Positions 45,327 to 55,416 of a stretch of DNA of 64,000 bases are shown one piece after another; position 1 is the stretch's first letter, and every line of letters begins with the position of its first letter. Source of the DNA: Micromonospora yangpuensis (lineage in GTDB: Bacteria > Actinomycetota > Actinomycetes > Mycobacteriales > Micromonosporaceae); the NCBI RefSeq assembly GCF_900091615.1, contig NZ_FMIA01000002.1, positions 5,146,001 to 5,210,000 on the forward strand, written 5' to 3'. The translations under genes and the position numbers were made by a program. A model generated the notes under the pieces. That model worked only from the letters and a program-made list of their open reading frames with translations, had not been told where the DNA came from and did no database searches.

Positions 45327-46769
45327 TCAGCGGGGCGGGGCGGTGGCCGTCGCGGCGGCCACCAGCCGGGTGGCGATCCCCGGATCGGCGGCCCAGTGCA
45401 GGGTGAGCTGGGAGGCGTGCACACCCTGCCAGACGAACCCCTCCGGGGTGCCACCCTCCCAGCTCCAGGCCGGCGTCTGCCCGGCCCGCGGGGTGAGCAC
45501 CGCACGGTGCTGCTTGTAGCCGACCAGCACCGTGTCGGCGGCGGCGATCACACTGTCGGTACGGGCGGTCGCCGTGCGGTAGCCGATCACCAGGCCGTCG
45601 CGGCGGGTCGCGGTCGCGTCGAGCACCCCGCACATCGGCAGCCCGTCCAGCTCCCGGGCCAGCCAGAGCAGCCCGGCCCCCTCGGCGACCACCGGGCGCC
45701 CGGTGCGCGCCAGTTCGGCCACGGCGATGCAGAGCCGGCGGTTGGCCGACAGCTCCTCGGCGTACGTCTCGGGCAGTGCGCCGCCCACCACCAGCGCCCG
45801 GGTGCCGGGCGGCAGCTTCTCGTCGCGCAGCGGGTCGACCGACACCACCTCGGCGCCGGCGGCCCGCAGCAGCTCGACCGTCTCCGGGTGGCCGTAGCTG
45901 CCACCCACCCCGCCGGCCACCGCGACCACCGGTCGGCCGGACGGCACCGGGGCCGCCGCCGTACCCGGGGCCTCCGCATTCGGGGACGCCGCAGTCGGGG
46001 ACGCCACAGGGATCGACGCCTCCCCGGTCAGGATGGCCGGATCGATAAGCGGGGTCTCGACGGTCAGCGGCGGTGCGGAGCGGGCCAGCACCAGCAGCCG
46101 GTCCAGGTCGACGGTGGCCGCCACCGCCTCACCGAGCCGACGCACCGCCCGCACCGCCTCGCCGTCGCGGCTCAGCGCCGGCACCACGCCGTGCCGGCGG
46201 GCCGGCAGCACCGGGGGCAGCTCGTGCCGGCGCAGCGCGCCGTAGACCGGCACCCCGATGTCATCCAGCGCCTCGCGCAGCATCGACTCGTGCCGGGACG
46301 AGGCGACCTGGGTGAGGATCACCCCACCGAGCCAGAGCTGTTCGTCGTACGACCGGAAGCCGTGTATCAGGGCGGCGACCGACTGGCCCATCGCCGCCAC
46401 GTCGACCGCCAGCACCACCGGGCTGCGCAGCGCGGTGGCCACGGCGGCCGTGGACTCCTCCTCGGGGTGGCCGCTGACGCTGTCGTACAGGCCCATGGTG
46501 CCCTGGACCAGCGCGAGCCCGGCGCCTTCGGCACCGTGGGCGAAGAGCGGAACGAGCCGGGAGCCACCGACCAGCCGGGGGTCGAGGTTGCGGCCGGGTC
46601 GCCCGGCGGCCAACCCGAGGTACGCCGCGTCCACCTGGTCCGGGCCGACCTTGAAGCCGGTGACGGTCAGGTCCCGCTCGGCCAGGGCGGTGAGCAGCCC
46701 GACCGCCAACGCGCTCTTGCCGTGCCCCGACGAGGGGGCGCTCAGGACGAGCCGCGGCACGACGGTCAT
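45327..46769 (-). CDS. cobB: Cobyrinate a,c-diamide synthase (CobB/CbiA)
   Basis: 480 residues. Glutamine-dependent amidation of the a and c carboxylates of the corrin ring. N-terminal ATP-binding domain (VLSAPSSGHGKSALAVGLLTAL, FKVGPDQVDAAYLGLAAG, GTMGLYD); C-terminal glutamine amidotransferase domain with LRRHE and GGALPETYAEELSANRRL. The linker at ~245-275 is Pro/Ala/Ser-rich. The class I GATase Cys is not evident in the usual GGxPExYxxxL context, where CobB enzymes use a diverged site. ATG preceded by GAGGAGTGAC. Confidence 0.93.
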   Translation of the reverse strand: MTVVPRLVLSAPSSGHGKSALAVGLLTALAERDLTVTGFKVGPDQVDAAYLGLAAGRPGRNLDPRLVGGSRLVPLFAHGAEGAGLALVQGTMGLYDSVSGHPEEESTAAVATALRSPVVLAVDVAAMGQSVAALIHGFRSYDEQLWLGGVILTQVASSRHESMLREALDDIGVPVYGALRRHELPPVLPARRHGVVPALSRDGEAVRAVRRLGEAVAATVDLDRLLVLARSAPPLTVETPLIDPAILTGEASIPVASPTAASPNAEAPGTAAAPVPSGRPVVAVAGGVGGSYGHPETVELLRAAGAEVVSVDPLRDEKLPPGTRALVVGGALPETYAEELSANRRLCIAVAELARTGRPVVAEGAGLLWLARELDGLPMCGVLDATATRRDGLVIGYRTATARTDSVIAAADTVLVGYKQHRAVLTPRAGQTPAWSWEGGTPEGFVWQGVHASQLTLHWAADPGIATRLVAAATATAPPR

Positions 46770-46907
46770 GTCACTCCTCGCAGAAAACGGATCCGACGGC
46801 GTTCCGGCACCGGAACCGCCCGCGTGACGATACCCGGCCCGCGACACCCCGTGAGCCCGGTCGGAGCGCGCGTCAACGGCCCCGGCCGCCCCGGGTAACC
46901 TCGTGCT

Positions 46908-47723
46908 GTGTACCGGTTCCTCCTGACCCCTCGCTGGCTGGGCATGTTCGCGTTGACGCTGGTCGCCGCGTTCGCGATGGTGCAGCTCGGCAACTGGCAG
47001 CTGGACCGCTACCGGGACCGCAGCGCGATCAACGAACGCATCGACGCCAGCGAGCGGGCCACCCCGGTGCCGCTGTCGACGGTGTTGTCCGCCCCGGCCG
47101 GCGGCGTCGGCACGGCCGGCCCCGCGCCGGCCTCGACCGACGCCTGGACCCGGATCACCGCGACCGGCCGGTACGACCCGGAGAACGTGGTCCTGGTCCG
47201 GGGCCGCACCGTCGACAGCCGGGTCGGCTTCGAGGTGCTCACCCCGCTGGTGCTCGCCGACGGCACCGCCGTGCTTGTCGACCGGGGCTGGATCCCGCCG
47301 GCACCCGGTGGGGCCACCGCCCAGCCGGAGGTGCCGGCGGTGCCGGCCGGCGAGGTGACCGTGGTCGGTCGGGTGCACGAGAGCGAGAGCGGCGCGGGCA
47401 CGGTCGACCGGCGCAACGGGCTGCTGGAGACCCGCCGGGTCGCCGTACCGCGCCTGGCCGAACAGCTGCCCTACCCGGTGTACGGGGCGTACGTGCTGCT
47501 GGACGAGCAGACCCCGGCCGCCGACCCGCTCTTCAAGGCGGTCTCCGTCGGCCACGCCAACAACTGGCAGAACCTCGGCTACGTGGTGCAGTGGTGGGCG
47601 TTCGCCGCGATGTCGCTGTTCGGGTACGGCTGGGTGGCCCGCCGGGAGGCCCGCCGCGCCGCCGGTGGCGACACCCGCCCCCTGGACCGCGCTGCCGAGC
47701 CCGACCCCGCGCCCACCGGCTGA
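46908..47723 (+). CDS. SURF1 family cytochrome oxidase assembly protein
   Basis: 271 residues with the SURF1 layout: N-terminal membrane helix (LGMFALTLVAAFAMVQLGNWQLDRY), a beta-rich periplasmic region (ITATGRYDPENVVLVRGRTVDSRVGFEVLTPLVLADGTAVLVDRGWIPP) and a C-terminal helix (NLGYVVQWWAFAAMSLFGYGWV). Helps to insert haem or assemble the aa3-type cytochrome c oxidase. GTG start. Convergent with the DNA ligase gene. Confidence 0.93.
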   Translation: MYRFLLTPRWLGMFALTLVAAFAMVQLGNWQLDRYRDRSAINERIDASERATPVPLSTVLSAPAGGVGTAGPAPASTDAWTRITATGRYDPENVVLVRGRTVDSRVGFEVLTPLVLADGTAVLVDRGWIPPAPGGATAQPEVPAVPAGEVTVVGRVHESESGAGTVDRRNGLLETRRVAVPRLAEQLPYPVYGAYVLLDEQTPAADPLFKAVSVGHANNWQNLGYVVQWWAFAAMSLFGYGWVARREARRAAGGDTRPLDRAAEPDPAPTG

Positions 47724-47769
47724 ACGCCAGCCGGCCCGGCCCCCTCGCCACCGCCTGACCCGACCCCGC

Positions 47770-49317
47770 TCAGCCGCCGCGGTGACCGGCGTGGATGGCC
47801 CGGACCGTGTCGATCGTGTCGGCCTCCGCCGCGGTCTTGTCGTGCCGGTAGCGCACCACCCGGGCGAAGCGCAGCGCCATCTGACCGGGGTACCGGGAGC
47901 TGGTCTGCACCCCGTCGAAGGCGATCTCGACCACCTGCTCCGGCCGGACCCGGACCACCCAGTCGCCGTGCTCGACGGCGAGGGCGAGGAACCGCTCGGT
48001 CTGCCAGGCCAGCACCTCGTCGGTGAGCCCCTTGAAGGTCTTGCCGAGCATCACGAAGTCACCCGTGCCCGGATCCCGCGCGCCGAGATGCAGGTTGGAC
48101 AGCCACCCCTTGCGCCGACCACTGCCCCACTCCACCGCCAGCACCACCAGGTCGAGGGTGTGCCGGGGCTTGACCTTGACCCAGCCGGAGCCGCGCCGGC
48201 CCGCCTCGTACGGGGCGTCCGGAGCCTTGACCACCACCCCCTCCTGACCGGCGTCGAGCGCGGCGGCGAAGGCACCACCGGCCTGCTGGGCGTCGTCGAC
48301 CGCCAGCCGGCCGACCAGCAGCCCCGGGTCGACCGCACCGGCGAGCGCGGCCCACCGGTCCCGCCCCGGCCGGTCGATCAGATCCTCCCCGTCGAGGTGC
48401 AGCAGATCGAAGAAGTACGGCGTCAGCACCGTCTCCGATCCGGTCGCCGCGGCCCGCACCGCCGGTGCCACCCGGGCGGCCCGGCTGGAGGTCTGCTGGA
48501 ACGGCAGCGGCCGGCCGGTCTCGTCCAGCCCGATCGCCTCGCCGTCGAGGACCAGTTGCCGGGTGGGCAGCGCCCGGACGGCGGCGACCACCTCGGGCAC
48601 CCGGGCGGTGATGTCGTCGAGGCTGCGGCTGAAGACCGCGATGTCGGCCGCGGACCGGTGCACCTGGATGCGGATGCCGTCGAGCTTGACGTCGACCACC
48701 GCCGGGGTGCCGGTGACGGCGAGCGCGTCGTCAACCGACGGGGCGCTCGCCGCCAGCATGGGTGCCAGCGGGCGCCCCACCTGGAGGCCGAAGGCGGCCA
48801 ACGCCGTGGCCCCACCGGTAAGCGCGGCACCGGCGACCATCCGCAGGTCACCGGTGAGCAGCAGGGCACGGCGGACGGCGTTCACCGGCACCTCGGCGGC
48901 CCGGGCCACCGCCTCGGTCAGCAACCCGGCCTGGGCGCCCTGGCGCAGCTCGCCACTGAAGAGCCCGACCAGCATCCGTTGCTCGTCGGCGGTGGCCGCG
49001 CCGAAGAGCGCACCGAGCAACGCCCGGCGTCGGGCCTGCGAGCCCACGCCCTGCACGGCGGCGATCTCGGCGATCGCGGCGTCGACCGCCGCCACGGTCA
49101 GCGTCGGCTCGGCCGCCGGTGGCGGCAGGTCACGCAGGCTCGCCCCGCCCACCCCGGTCTGCCGTTGCCGCAACTCCCCGGCGAGATAACCGGAACCGGC
49201 CGGCAGCTCCACCGGCTCCAGCCGGCGCAACGCGGCGGCCAGCAGCTCCACCTTGGCCCGCCGGCCGGAGGTCGCCGTCACAGCGGCGGAGGTGGCCGCC
49301 AGGTCGATGAAGCGCAC
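47770..49317 (-). CDS. ligB: ATP-dependent DNA ligase
   Basis: 515 residues. N-terminal DNA-binding region (~1-180), adenylation domain with the adenylate-acceptor Lys in VDVKLDGIR (~209), DGEAIGLDETGRPLPFQ, EGVVVKAPDAPYEAGRRGSGWVKVK, and an OB-fold to the end. Length and motifs match the LigB group of actinobacteria, accessory to the NAD+ ligase. GTG at 49315-49317 (or the adjacent GTG) gives MRFIDLAATS. The 46-bp gap to SURF1 (convergent) holds no clear stem. Confidence 0.93.
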   Translation of the reverse strand: MRFIDLAATSAAVTATSGRRAKVELLAAALRRLEPVELPAGSGYLAGELRQRQTGVGGASLRDLPPPAAEPTLTVAAVDAAIAEIAAVQGVGSQARRRALLGALFGAATADEQRMLVGLFSGELRQGAQAGLLTEAVARAAEVPVNAVRRALLLTGDLRMVAGAALTGGATALAAFGLQVGRPLAPMLAASAPSVDDALAVTGTPAVVDVKLDGIRIQVHRSAADIAVFSRSLDDITARVPEVVAAVRALPTRQLVLDGEAIGLDETGRPLPFQQTSSRAARVAPAVRAAATGSETVLTPYFFDLLHLDGEDLIDRPGRDRWAALAGAVDPGLLVGRLAVDDAQQAGGAFAAALDAGQEGVVVKAPDAPYEAGRRGSGWVKVKPRHTLDLVVLAVEWGSGRRKGWLSNLHLGARDPGTGDFVMLGKTFKGLTDEVLAWQTERFLALAVEHGDWVVRVRPEQVVEIAFDGVQTSSRYPGQMALRFARVVRYRHDKTAAEADTIDTVRAIHAGHRGG

Positions 49318-49455
49318 CACCTCATCCTGCCAGCTGGCTGCGACAATGCGGGGCTTTGCCGGACCAGGACGCCGGGTGGAGCAGCCACCCACGGCGGGGC
49401 GCGGCCCGGACGGGATGCCGCGCCGGGGCTCGGCTCAGCCGGCGACCGCCGGGGT

Positions 49456-49495
49456 TGGGCCCGGACCGGCGGTTGCCGCCACCGGTCCGGGCCCA
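49456..49495. terminator. Hairpins between ligB and the small acidic protein gene
   Basis: TGGGCCCGGACCGG pairs with CCGGTCCGGGCCCA around a 12-base loop. A second stem, GCTGCCGGCT/AGCCGGCAGC (49515-49540), follows. Both genes around it run on the minus strand, so this terminates the 49593 gene upstream of ligB. Confidence 0.75.
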
Positions 49496-49592
49496 CCCGC
49501 CCCGGGCTCCGCCCGCTGCCGGCTCCCGCAAGCCGGCAGCGGCCGGACACCCGGCGCGTCCCCGCCACCGCCGAGCCTCGGCGCTGCCGGTC

Positions 49593-49799
49593 TCAGACCG
49601 AGACCGGCTCCTCGACGCGCAGGCCACGGGCCCGCACCTCGTCGGCGACCCGGGACAGCACCGAGTCGAGTGCCACCAGGGCGGCGGAGAGTTCACCGAG
49701 CTGTTCCTTGAGCGTGTCCTCAGACCACGCGGAGACGTCCACGTCCCCCAGAGCACCGGCGGCGGCTGCCAGCCGCACCATCACCTCGTTCGTACTCAT
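49593..49799 (-). CDS. Small acidic protein of unknown function
   Basis: 68 residues, ATG at 49797-49799 (MSTNEVMVRLAAAAGALGDVDVSAW). Mostly alpha-helical and acidic, with heptad-like spacing of Leu/Val in LGELSAALVALDSVLSRVADEVRARGL, which may form a short coiled coil. No membrane segment. Followed by a double hairpin. Unknown family; the clean start, stop and terminator support a real gene. Confidence 0.6.
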   Translation of the reverse strand: MSTNEVMVRLAAAAGALGDVDVSAWSEDTLKEQLGELSAALVALDSVLSRVADEVRARGLRVEEPVSV

Positions 49800-49912
49800 G
49801 TTCGAAAGCCTAGCCCAACCCGGGCCGCGACACGCCGCAAACCCGCACGTCACACCGGCTGTTACGGTTTCTACACCGAACCTGCTCCGGTGCCCGCCAC
49901 CTGCCCCGGCGG

Positions 49913-51274
49913 TCAGCCGACCGGACGTGCGGCGACCCGGGACAGCAGCAGCGCCTCGGCGAGGCAGACCCGGGCGAACTCGGCCAGGTGCAGGCTCTCG
50001 TTCGGTCCGTGTGCCTGGGCGTACGGATCCTCCACCCCGGTGATCAGGATCGCGGCCTCCGGGAACAGGCGCTGGAAGTCGGCGATGAACGGGATCGACC
50101 CACCGAGGCCGATGTCCACCGGATCGGTGCCGTCCCAGGCGGTCCGGAACGCCGAGCGGGCCGCCTCGAACATCGGCCCGGACGCATCGATGACGCAGGA
50201 GTCACCGTCCTGCTCCAGGGTGACCTCGACCCGCGCGCCCCACGGCGCGTGCGCCTCCAGATGGGTACGTAGGGCGTCGTACGCGCGCTTCGGGTCGTCA
50301 CCCGGCGCGAGCCGTACGTTGAGCTTGGCCTTTGCCGCCGGGACCAGCGCGTTCGGTGCTGCACCGGTGGCCGGGGCGTCGATGCCGACGACCGCCACCG
50401 ACGGCCGGGTCCAGATCCGGTCGGTGATCCGGCCGGTACCGATCAACCGGACCCCGTCGAGCAGGCCGGCCTCGGCCCGGAACCGGTCCGACGGGTAGTC
50501 GACCGTCGCCTCGTCCCCGCTGGTCAGGCCGGCCACCGCCACGTCACCCGCGTCGTCGTGCAGGGTGGCGAGCAACCGGGACAGGGCGGTCAGGGCGTCC
50601 GGCACGGCACCACCGAAGAGGCCGCTGTGCACGGCCTGGTCGAGGGTCCGCACCTCGACGAAACAGTTGACGATGCCGCGCAGCGAGGTGGTCAGCGCCG
50701 GCACGCCGACGTCCCAGTTCGCCGAGTCGGCGATGACGATCACGTCGGCGGCCAACTCGTCGCGGTGCTCGGCGAGCAGCCGCTCCAGCGACTCGGAGCC
50801 GTACTCCTCCTCGCCCTCGACGAAGAGGACCACCCCGACCGGCAGCGCGTCGCCGAAGGCCCGCAACGCGGCGACGTGCGCCATGATGCCCGCCTTGTCG
50901 TCGGCGGCCCCGCGCCCGTAGAGCCGGCCGTCCCGCTCGACCGGCTCGAACGGGTCGGACTCCCACTGGGACAGGTCACCGACCGGCTGGACGTCATGAT
51001 GGGCGTAGAGCAGCACGGTCGGCGCGCCGGGCGGAGCGGCCCGCCGGCCGATCACCGCCGGCTGTCCGCCGGCGGCCACGATCGTCACCTCCAACGAGCA
51101 GCCGCGCAGCAGCTCGGCCACCGCCTCGGCGGACCGCTCGACGTGCGAGTGGTCGAAGCCCTCGAACGCGATGCCGGGAATCCGGACCAGGCGTTCCAGG
51201 TCGGCGCGGACACCGGGCAGCTCCCGTTCGACGGCGGCTCGCAGCTCGGCGTCCGACATGATCGGTCTAGTCAT
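49913..51274 (-). CDS. M20 family zinc dipeptidase
   Basis: 453 residues. Metallopeptidase of the M20/ArgE/DapE/CPG2 clan: LLYAHHDVQPVGD (metal His/Asp), GRGAADDKAGIMAHV (bridging Asp), FVEGEEEYGSE (catalytic Glu), and a dimerisation lid in the middle. The HHDVQP and EGEEEYGS motifs put it with actinobacterial dipeptidases. Cytoplasmic, no signal peptide. Monocistronic between the M48 gene and the small acidic gene. Confidence 0.93.
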   Translation of the reverse strand: MTRPIMSDAELRAAVERELPGVRADLERLVRIPGIAFEGFDHSHVERSAEAVAELLRGCSLEVTIVAAGGQPAVIGRRAAPPGAPTVLLYAHHDVQPVGDLSQWESDPFEPVERDGRLYGRGAADDKAGIMAHVAALRAFGDALPVGVVLFVEGEEEYGSESLERLLAEHRDELAADVIVIADSANWDVGVPALTTSLRGIVNCFVEVRTLDQAVHSGLFGGAVPDALTALSRLLATLHDDAGDVAVAGLTSGDEATVDYPSDRFRAEAGLLDGVRLIGTGRITDRIWTRPSVAVVGIDAPATGAAPNALVPAAKAKLNVRLAPGDDPKRAYDALRTHLEAHAPWGARVEVTLEQDGDSCVIDASGPMFEAARSAFRTAWDGTDPVDIGLGGSIPFIADFQRLFPEAAILITGVEDPYAQAHGPNESLHLAEFARVCLAEALLLSRVAARPVG

Positions 51275-51300
51275 GCCGGCATGCTATGCCGGCCGCACCG

Positions 51301-52443
51301 CTACCGTTCTGCGCCGGTGCCGGCGGTGCTGGTGCCGGTGCCGGGGCCGGCGGTGCTGGTGCCGGTGCCAGCGGTGCTGGTGCCGCTGGTGGCGTCCGGG
51401 CGGGCCCGGCCGGCCGCGTCCATCCAGGACCGGGCCCGGCCGGCGGCCCCGCCCATCCACCCGCCGAGATCGCTGGCGCCGTCACCGACCCGACGCAGCA
51501 GCCCCACCAGCGGGTCCGTCGAGCTGGCGAACTCCTCCCGGTACGCCTCGGCCGCCGCCTTGATCTCCTCCGACACCTTCGCGGCACCGTCGGTGGACCG
51601 GCGCGGATAGTCCCCGGCCAACACCCGCCCGTACGCCCCGGAGTCGACCCACTGGCGCAGCTGCGCGGCCCGGGCCACCGGCACCGGGTGGGTGCTCCAC
51701 GCGGTCATCCGGAGCTTGTGCAGACTGTCCCGCAGGTCACCGCCGCCCTCGTACTCGGCGGCCTGCTCCAGGAACGCGGTGGTGTCGATCTGGGTCAGGT
51801 CGCCGCCGCCGGCGAGCTTCATCAGCAGCCGCAGCGCGGCGGCCGGATCCTGGCCGGCGAGCAGGCCGGCCCGGTCGGCGGAGAGTTCCGCCTTGCGCCA
51901 CCACTCCAGCATCGCCGCGCTGATCCCGCGCAACGCCAACGCGCCGACCGGCAACCAGCTCAGGTTCGCCGTCCAGCGGGTGAGCAGCATCAGGATCGTC
52001 TTGTAGACGGCGTGCCCGCTGACCACGTGCCCCAACTCGTGGCCGAGCAGGCAACGCAGCTCGTCGTCGTCGAGCTGCTGCACACAGGCGGAGCTGAGCA
52101 CGATGAACGGCTTCTCCAGGCCGATCGCCTCGGCGGTCAGCCACGGCGACTGCGTCACGTACAGCTCGGGCAGCTCGGCCAGGTCCAGCGCGGTGGCCGC
52201 CTCGGCGTACCGCTGGTGCAGCCGCGGGTACTGCCGGTGGTCGACCCGGATGCCGGCGGCCAGGTACGACAGCCGGAAGGCCCGCTCGTTCCACATCCCG
52301 AAGAACGACTTCACCAGGTCGTCGAAGCCCCGCAGCTCACGGAGCGCGACCAGGGCACCCCGGTCGGCCGGGTGCTCCCAGGCCCGGGAGCTGATGCCGG
52401 TCAGGGCGATCCGGCGGCGTACCGGTGCGTCGTCCGTGCTCAT
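51301..52443 (-). CDS. M48 family zinc metallopeptidase
   Basis: 380 residues. LLGHELGHVVSGHAVYKT carries HExxH with the following Glu-type ligand expected in AELSADRAGLL (E/D about 60 residues on). A hydrophobic stretch (WTANLSWLPVGALALRGISAAML) lies between, as in membrane-attached M48/HtpX-like proteases. The C-terminal ~50 residues are a Gly/Ser/Thr repeat (GTSTAGTG units), probably disordered. Its ATG overlaps the kinase stop (ATGA). Confidence 0.9.
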   Translation of the reverse strand: MSTDDAPVRRRIALTGISSRAWEHPADRGALVALRELRGFDDLVKSFFGMWNERAFRLSYLAAGIRVDHRQYPRLHQRYAEAATALDLAELPELYVTQSPWLTAEAIGLEKPFIVLSSACVQQLDDDELRCLLGHELGHVVSGHAVYKTILMLLTRWTANLSWLPVGALALRGISAAMLEWWRKAELSADRAGLLAGQDPAAALRLLMKLAGGGDLTQIDTTAFLEQAAEYEGGGDLRDSLHKLRMTAWSTHPVPVARAAQLRQWVDSGAYGRVLAGDYPRRSTDGAAKVSEEIKAAAEAYREEFASSTDPLVGLLRRVGDGASDLGGWMGGAAGRARSWMDAAGRARPDATSGTSTAGTGTSTAGPGTGTSTAGTGAER

Positions 52444-53147
52444 CTGCTCCCCCTACGCGTCGTCGTCGACTTCCCCGCATCGTGCCGCACCTGGTCAACG
52501 CCGTCCATTCGAGGACCACCGCCCCGGTTCGCCGGGCGGGCCCGGCGGCGCAGGTAGTAACGCTGGGCGTCGTGGGGCAGTCGGGGGGCTCCGTCGACCA
52601 CCAGGTCCACGCACCGGGCCGTGTCGTCCGCCGCGAAGTGCGCCCGTTCCCCGGCGTGCCAGCGGTGCAGCTCGGGCAGGATCTGCGGACCGTCCCGGGT
52701 CACCGCCCGGGACAGGCGCAGCGCCGCCGGCGCGGTCACGAACACCGACAGGCTCAGCTCCCGCCGCACCGTCGCCCGCGCCGCACTTACCCCCTCGACC
52801 ACCACCACCGGCGCGACCGGCACCGGCACCGCATCCGGCAGGAAGGCCCGCCGTACCCAGCTGTACCGGTGGTACGCCCCGGGCCGGCCGGCCCGCAGCG
52901 GGGCCAGCACCGAATCCTCCAGGCGCGGCCAGAAGCTGAACTGGTCGGCCCAGCCGTCGAGCAGGTCGTCGGTGTGCACCACCGGTGGCCGCCCGGCGCC
53001 CGACGCCGTGGCCAGGGCGTCCGCCAGGCGGGCCGCGAAGAGGCTCTTGCCCGCGCCGCTGGGCCCGTCCACCGCCACCAACCGGGTGCGCCCCAACCGC
53101 GCCGGCCCGACCAGCACCCGTTGGGCCAGATCGGCGTACGCCTCCAT
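52440..53147 (-). CDS. Uridine kinase-like P-loop protein
   Basis: 235 residues from ATG 53145-53147 (in-frame GTGs up to 53162 are alternatives). Walker A VDGPSGAGKSLFAARLADAL, then TDDLLDGWADQ and VVVVEGVSAA as in the uridine kinase/phosphoribulokinase family, and a basic C-terminal tail. Likely phosphorylates a nucleoside or small metabolite; the substrate is not certain. Coupled by a 4-bp overlap to the M48 protease gene. Confidence 0.82.
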   Translation of the reverse strand: MEAYADLAQRVLVGPARLGRTRLVAVDGPSGAGKSLFAARLADALATASGAGRPPVVHTDDLLDGWADQFSFWPRLEDSVLAPLRAGRPGAYHRYSWVRRAFLPDAVPVPVAPVVVVEGVSAARATVRRELSLSVFVTAPAALRLSRAVTRDGPQILPELHRWHAGERAHFAADDTARCVDLVVDGAPRLPHDAQRYYLRRRARPANRGGGPRMDGVDQVRHDAGKSTTTRRGSR

Positions 53148-53183
53148 CACCGCCACCGCCACCTCGTCGACGCTAGCCGCCCT

Positions 53184-53283
53184 GATCTGGCAGGGCCGGC
53201 CTGGATCTGTCCGGGCCGGCCGGAATCTGGCGGGGCCGGCCGGAATCTGGCGGGGCCGGCCGGAATCCGTCCGGGCCGGGCGG
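53184..53283. repeat. Five 20-bp tandem repeats between the kinase and rhodanese genes
   Basis: Five contiguous 20-bp units (consensus AATCTGGCGGGGCCGGCCGG; units three and four identical) in the divergent promoter region. Confidence 0.9.
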
Positions 53284-53407
53284 ACCTCGTCGGCAGCCGG
53301 CCTGAGGGCGGGTCGCCTCGTTCGCGTGACGGTGGAGGTGGCATCGCGCTGTTCGCGGGGCGAACGGGCACCGGGAACGGCATCATCGGGTGGTGCCGCA
53401 TGACGTG

Positions 53408-53809
53408 ATGAGCCCGGGCGTGGACGCCCTGTTGGAACAGGCCCGAGCCGGGGTACGCCGACTCACCCCCCACCAGAGCGTCGAGGCGGTACGCGCCGGG
53501 GCGCTGCTGATCGACACCCGCACCGACGTGCAACGCCGGGCGCAGGGCGAACTGCCGGGGGCGATCGTGATCGACCGGACGGTGCTGGAGTGGCGGCTGG
53601 ATCCGGCCAGCGCCTGGCACATCCCCGAGGCGACCGGGTACGACCAGAAGATCATCGTGGTGTGCCGTCAGGGCTACAGTTCCAGCCTCGCCGCGGCGAG
53701 CCTGCAGGCGCTCGGCCTGCGCCGGGCCACCGACATGATCGGCGGCATGCAGGCCTGGCTGGCCGCCGGCCTGCCCACCTCCGACCAGCCCGCCGACATC
53801 CGCTACTGA
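53408..53809 (+). CDS. Rhodanese-like sulfurtransferase domain protein
   Basis: 133 residues from ATG 53408 (GTG 53390 is open upstream). A single rhodanese domain: [33 protein letters not shown] and the active-site loop [14 protein letters not shown] with the catalytic Cys, then [12 protein letters not shown]. Probably transfers or carries sulfur as a persulfide; single-domain members often act as accessory proteins. Convergent with cobQ, whose stop overlaps its end. Confidence 0.9.
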   Translation: MSPGVDALLEQARAGVRRLTPHQSVEAVRAGALLIDTRTDVQRRAQGELPGAIVIDRTVLEWRLDPASAWHIPEATGYDQKIIVVCRQGYSSSLAAASLQALGLRRATDMIGGMQAWLAAGLPTSDQPADIRY

Positions 53810-55416
53810 CCACCACCGGTGCGAGGCCCCTGGCCGGTACCGGCAACGACGCCACCGGCCGGCCTGGGGGCGCCGGGTGGGACGAAGGGCAGGCCGGCGG
53901 GCGGGCCGGACTCGATCAGCTGCCAGAGCGCGTCGGTGTCCAGGTGCTCCTCGACCAGGTCGCCGAGCAGGTCGAGGCTGCGTTCCCGGGCGGCGGCGAA
54001 GGAGGTGGCCGGCGCGGGGCGGAACCCGTGCCGGCCGGCGAGTCGGGCGACGTCGGTGAGGAATCCGCGCCGGAACTCGTCGGACTCGAACGCACCGTGC
54101 CAGTGGGTGCCGTGCACCGCCCCGAGCACCGCTCCCTCCCGACCCTCACCCGCGCCACCGTTGGGCACGCCGGTGAACAGGGCGGGCAGGGCCGGGTCGG
54201 CTGCGGAGACGTACCCGTGGTGGATCTCGTAGCCGCGCACCGGGGCCCCGGTCGCGGCGGTGCCCACCGACTGGCGGACGGTCTTGCGTGCGGCGAAGGT
54301 GATCTCGACGGGGAGCAGCCCCAGCCCCGGCACGCTGCCCCGACGGCTCTCCACCGGATCGTCGATGACCCGGGCGAGCATCTGGAAGCCGCCGCAGATG
54401 CCGAGCAGCGGGCGACCGGCTGCCGCGTGGGTGAGGATCGCGTCGGCGAGGCCGGTCTCGCGTAGCCAGGTCAGGTCGGCCACGGTGGACCTGGTGCCGG
54501 GCAGCACGATCAGGTCGGCGGCGGCGAGTTCGGCGGGCTCGACGGTGAGCCGGACCCGTACGCCCGGTTCGCTCGCCAGCGCCTCGACGTCGGTGGCGTT
54601 GCTGATCCGGGGCAGCCGGACCACCGCGACGTCGAGCCACTCGGTGCCGTGCGGGGCCGCCGGCCGGCCGAGCACGCGACCGTAGGCGAGCGAGTCCTCG
54701 GCGTCCAGCCACAGGTCGACGTCCCAGGGCACCACCCCGTACGTCGGACGGCCGGTCACCTGACGCAGCATGTCCAACCCTGGTCGGAGCAGCCCGAGGT
54801 CACCCCGGAACTTGTTGATCACGAAGCCGGCGAGCAGGGCCTGGTCGGCCGGGTCCAGCAACGCGAGGGTGCCGAACATCGAGGCGAAGACGCCGCCCCG
54901 GTCGATGTCACCGACCACGATCGTCGGCAGGCCGGCGGTCCGGGCCAGCCCCATGTTGACGTAGTCGCCGGCCCGTAGGTTGATTTCCGCCGGGCTGCCG
55001 GCCCCCTCACAGATCACCACGTCGTACGCGGACCGCAGCTCGGCCAACGCCGCGTACGCGGTCTCGGCGAGGCGGGGCCGCAGGCTGCGGAAGTTGCCGG
55101 CGGTGACCGTGTCGACGGCCTCGCCGAGCAGCACCACCTGGCTGGACAGATCACTGCCTGGCTTCAACAACACCGGGTTGAACCGCAGGTCGGGGGCGAT
55201 CCCGCAGGCGGCGGCCTGCATCGCCTGGGCCCGGCCGATCTCGCCGCCCCGGCCGTCGGCGTCGACCACGACCGCCGAGTTGTTGGACATGTTCTGCGCC
55301 TTGAACGGCGCCACCTTCACCCCACGCCGGCGCAGCCAGCGGCAGATGCCCGCGGTCAGCACGCTCTTGCCGGCGTCGGAGGTGGTGCCGGCGACCAGCA
55401 GCCCGCCCCCGCTCAC
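53803..55416 (-). CDS. cobQ: Adenosylcobyric acid synthase (CobQ/CbiP)
   Basis: 537 residues. Amidates the b, d, e and g side chains of adenosylcobyrinate. N-terminal [60 protein letters not shown] and [12 protein letters not shown]. The C-terminal glutamine amidotransferase has the nucleophile Cys in [11 protein letters not shown] and the His in [11 protein letters not shown] at 55414-55416 overlaps the cobD stop by 4 bp, so the pair is coupled. The 3' end overlaps the rhodanese gene by 7 bp on the other strand. Confidence 0.95.
   Translation of the reverse strand: MSGGGLLVAGTTSDAGKSVLTAGICRWLRRRGVKVAPFKAQNMSNNSAVVVDADGRGGEIGRAQAMQAAACGIAPDLRFNPVLLKPGSDLSSQVVLLGEAVDTVTAGNFRSLRPRLAETAYAALAELRSAYDVVICEGAGSPAEINLRAGDYVNMGLARTAGLPTIVVGDIDRGGVFASMFGTLALLDPADQALLAGFVINKFRGDLGLLRPGLDMLRQVTGRPTYGVVPWDVDLWLDAEDSLAYGRVLGRPAAPHGTEWLDVAVVRLPRISNATDVEALASEPGVRVRLTVEPAELAAADLIVLPGTRSTVADLTWLRETGLADAILTHAAAGRPLLGICGGFQMLARVIDDPVESRRGSVPGLGLLPVEITFAARKTVRQSVGTAATGAPVRGYEIHHGYVSAADPALPALFTGVPNGGAGEGREGAVLGAVHGTHWHGAFESDEFRRGFLTDVARLAGRHGFRPAPATSFAAARERSLDLLGDLVEEHLDTDALWQLIESGPPAGLPFVPPGAPRPAGGVVAGTGQGPRTGGGQ

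Noticed and set aside
47665..50043. Long plus-strand frame opposite the DNA ligase
   Set aside because: Antisense to a clear ligase with complete motifs; low-complexity translation.
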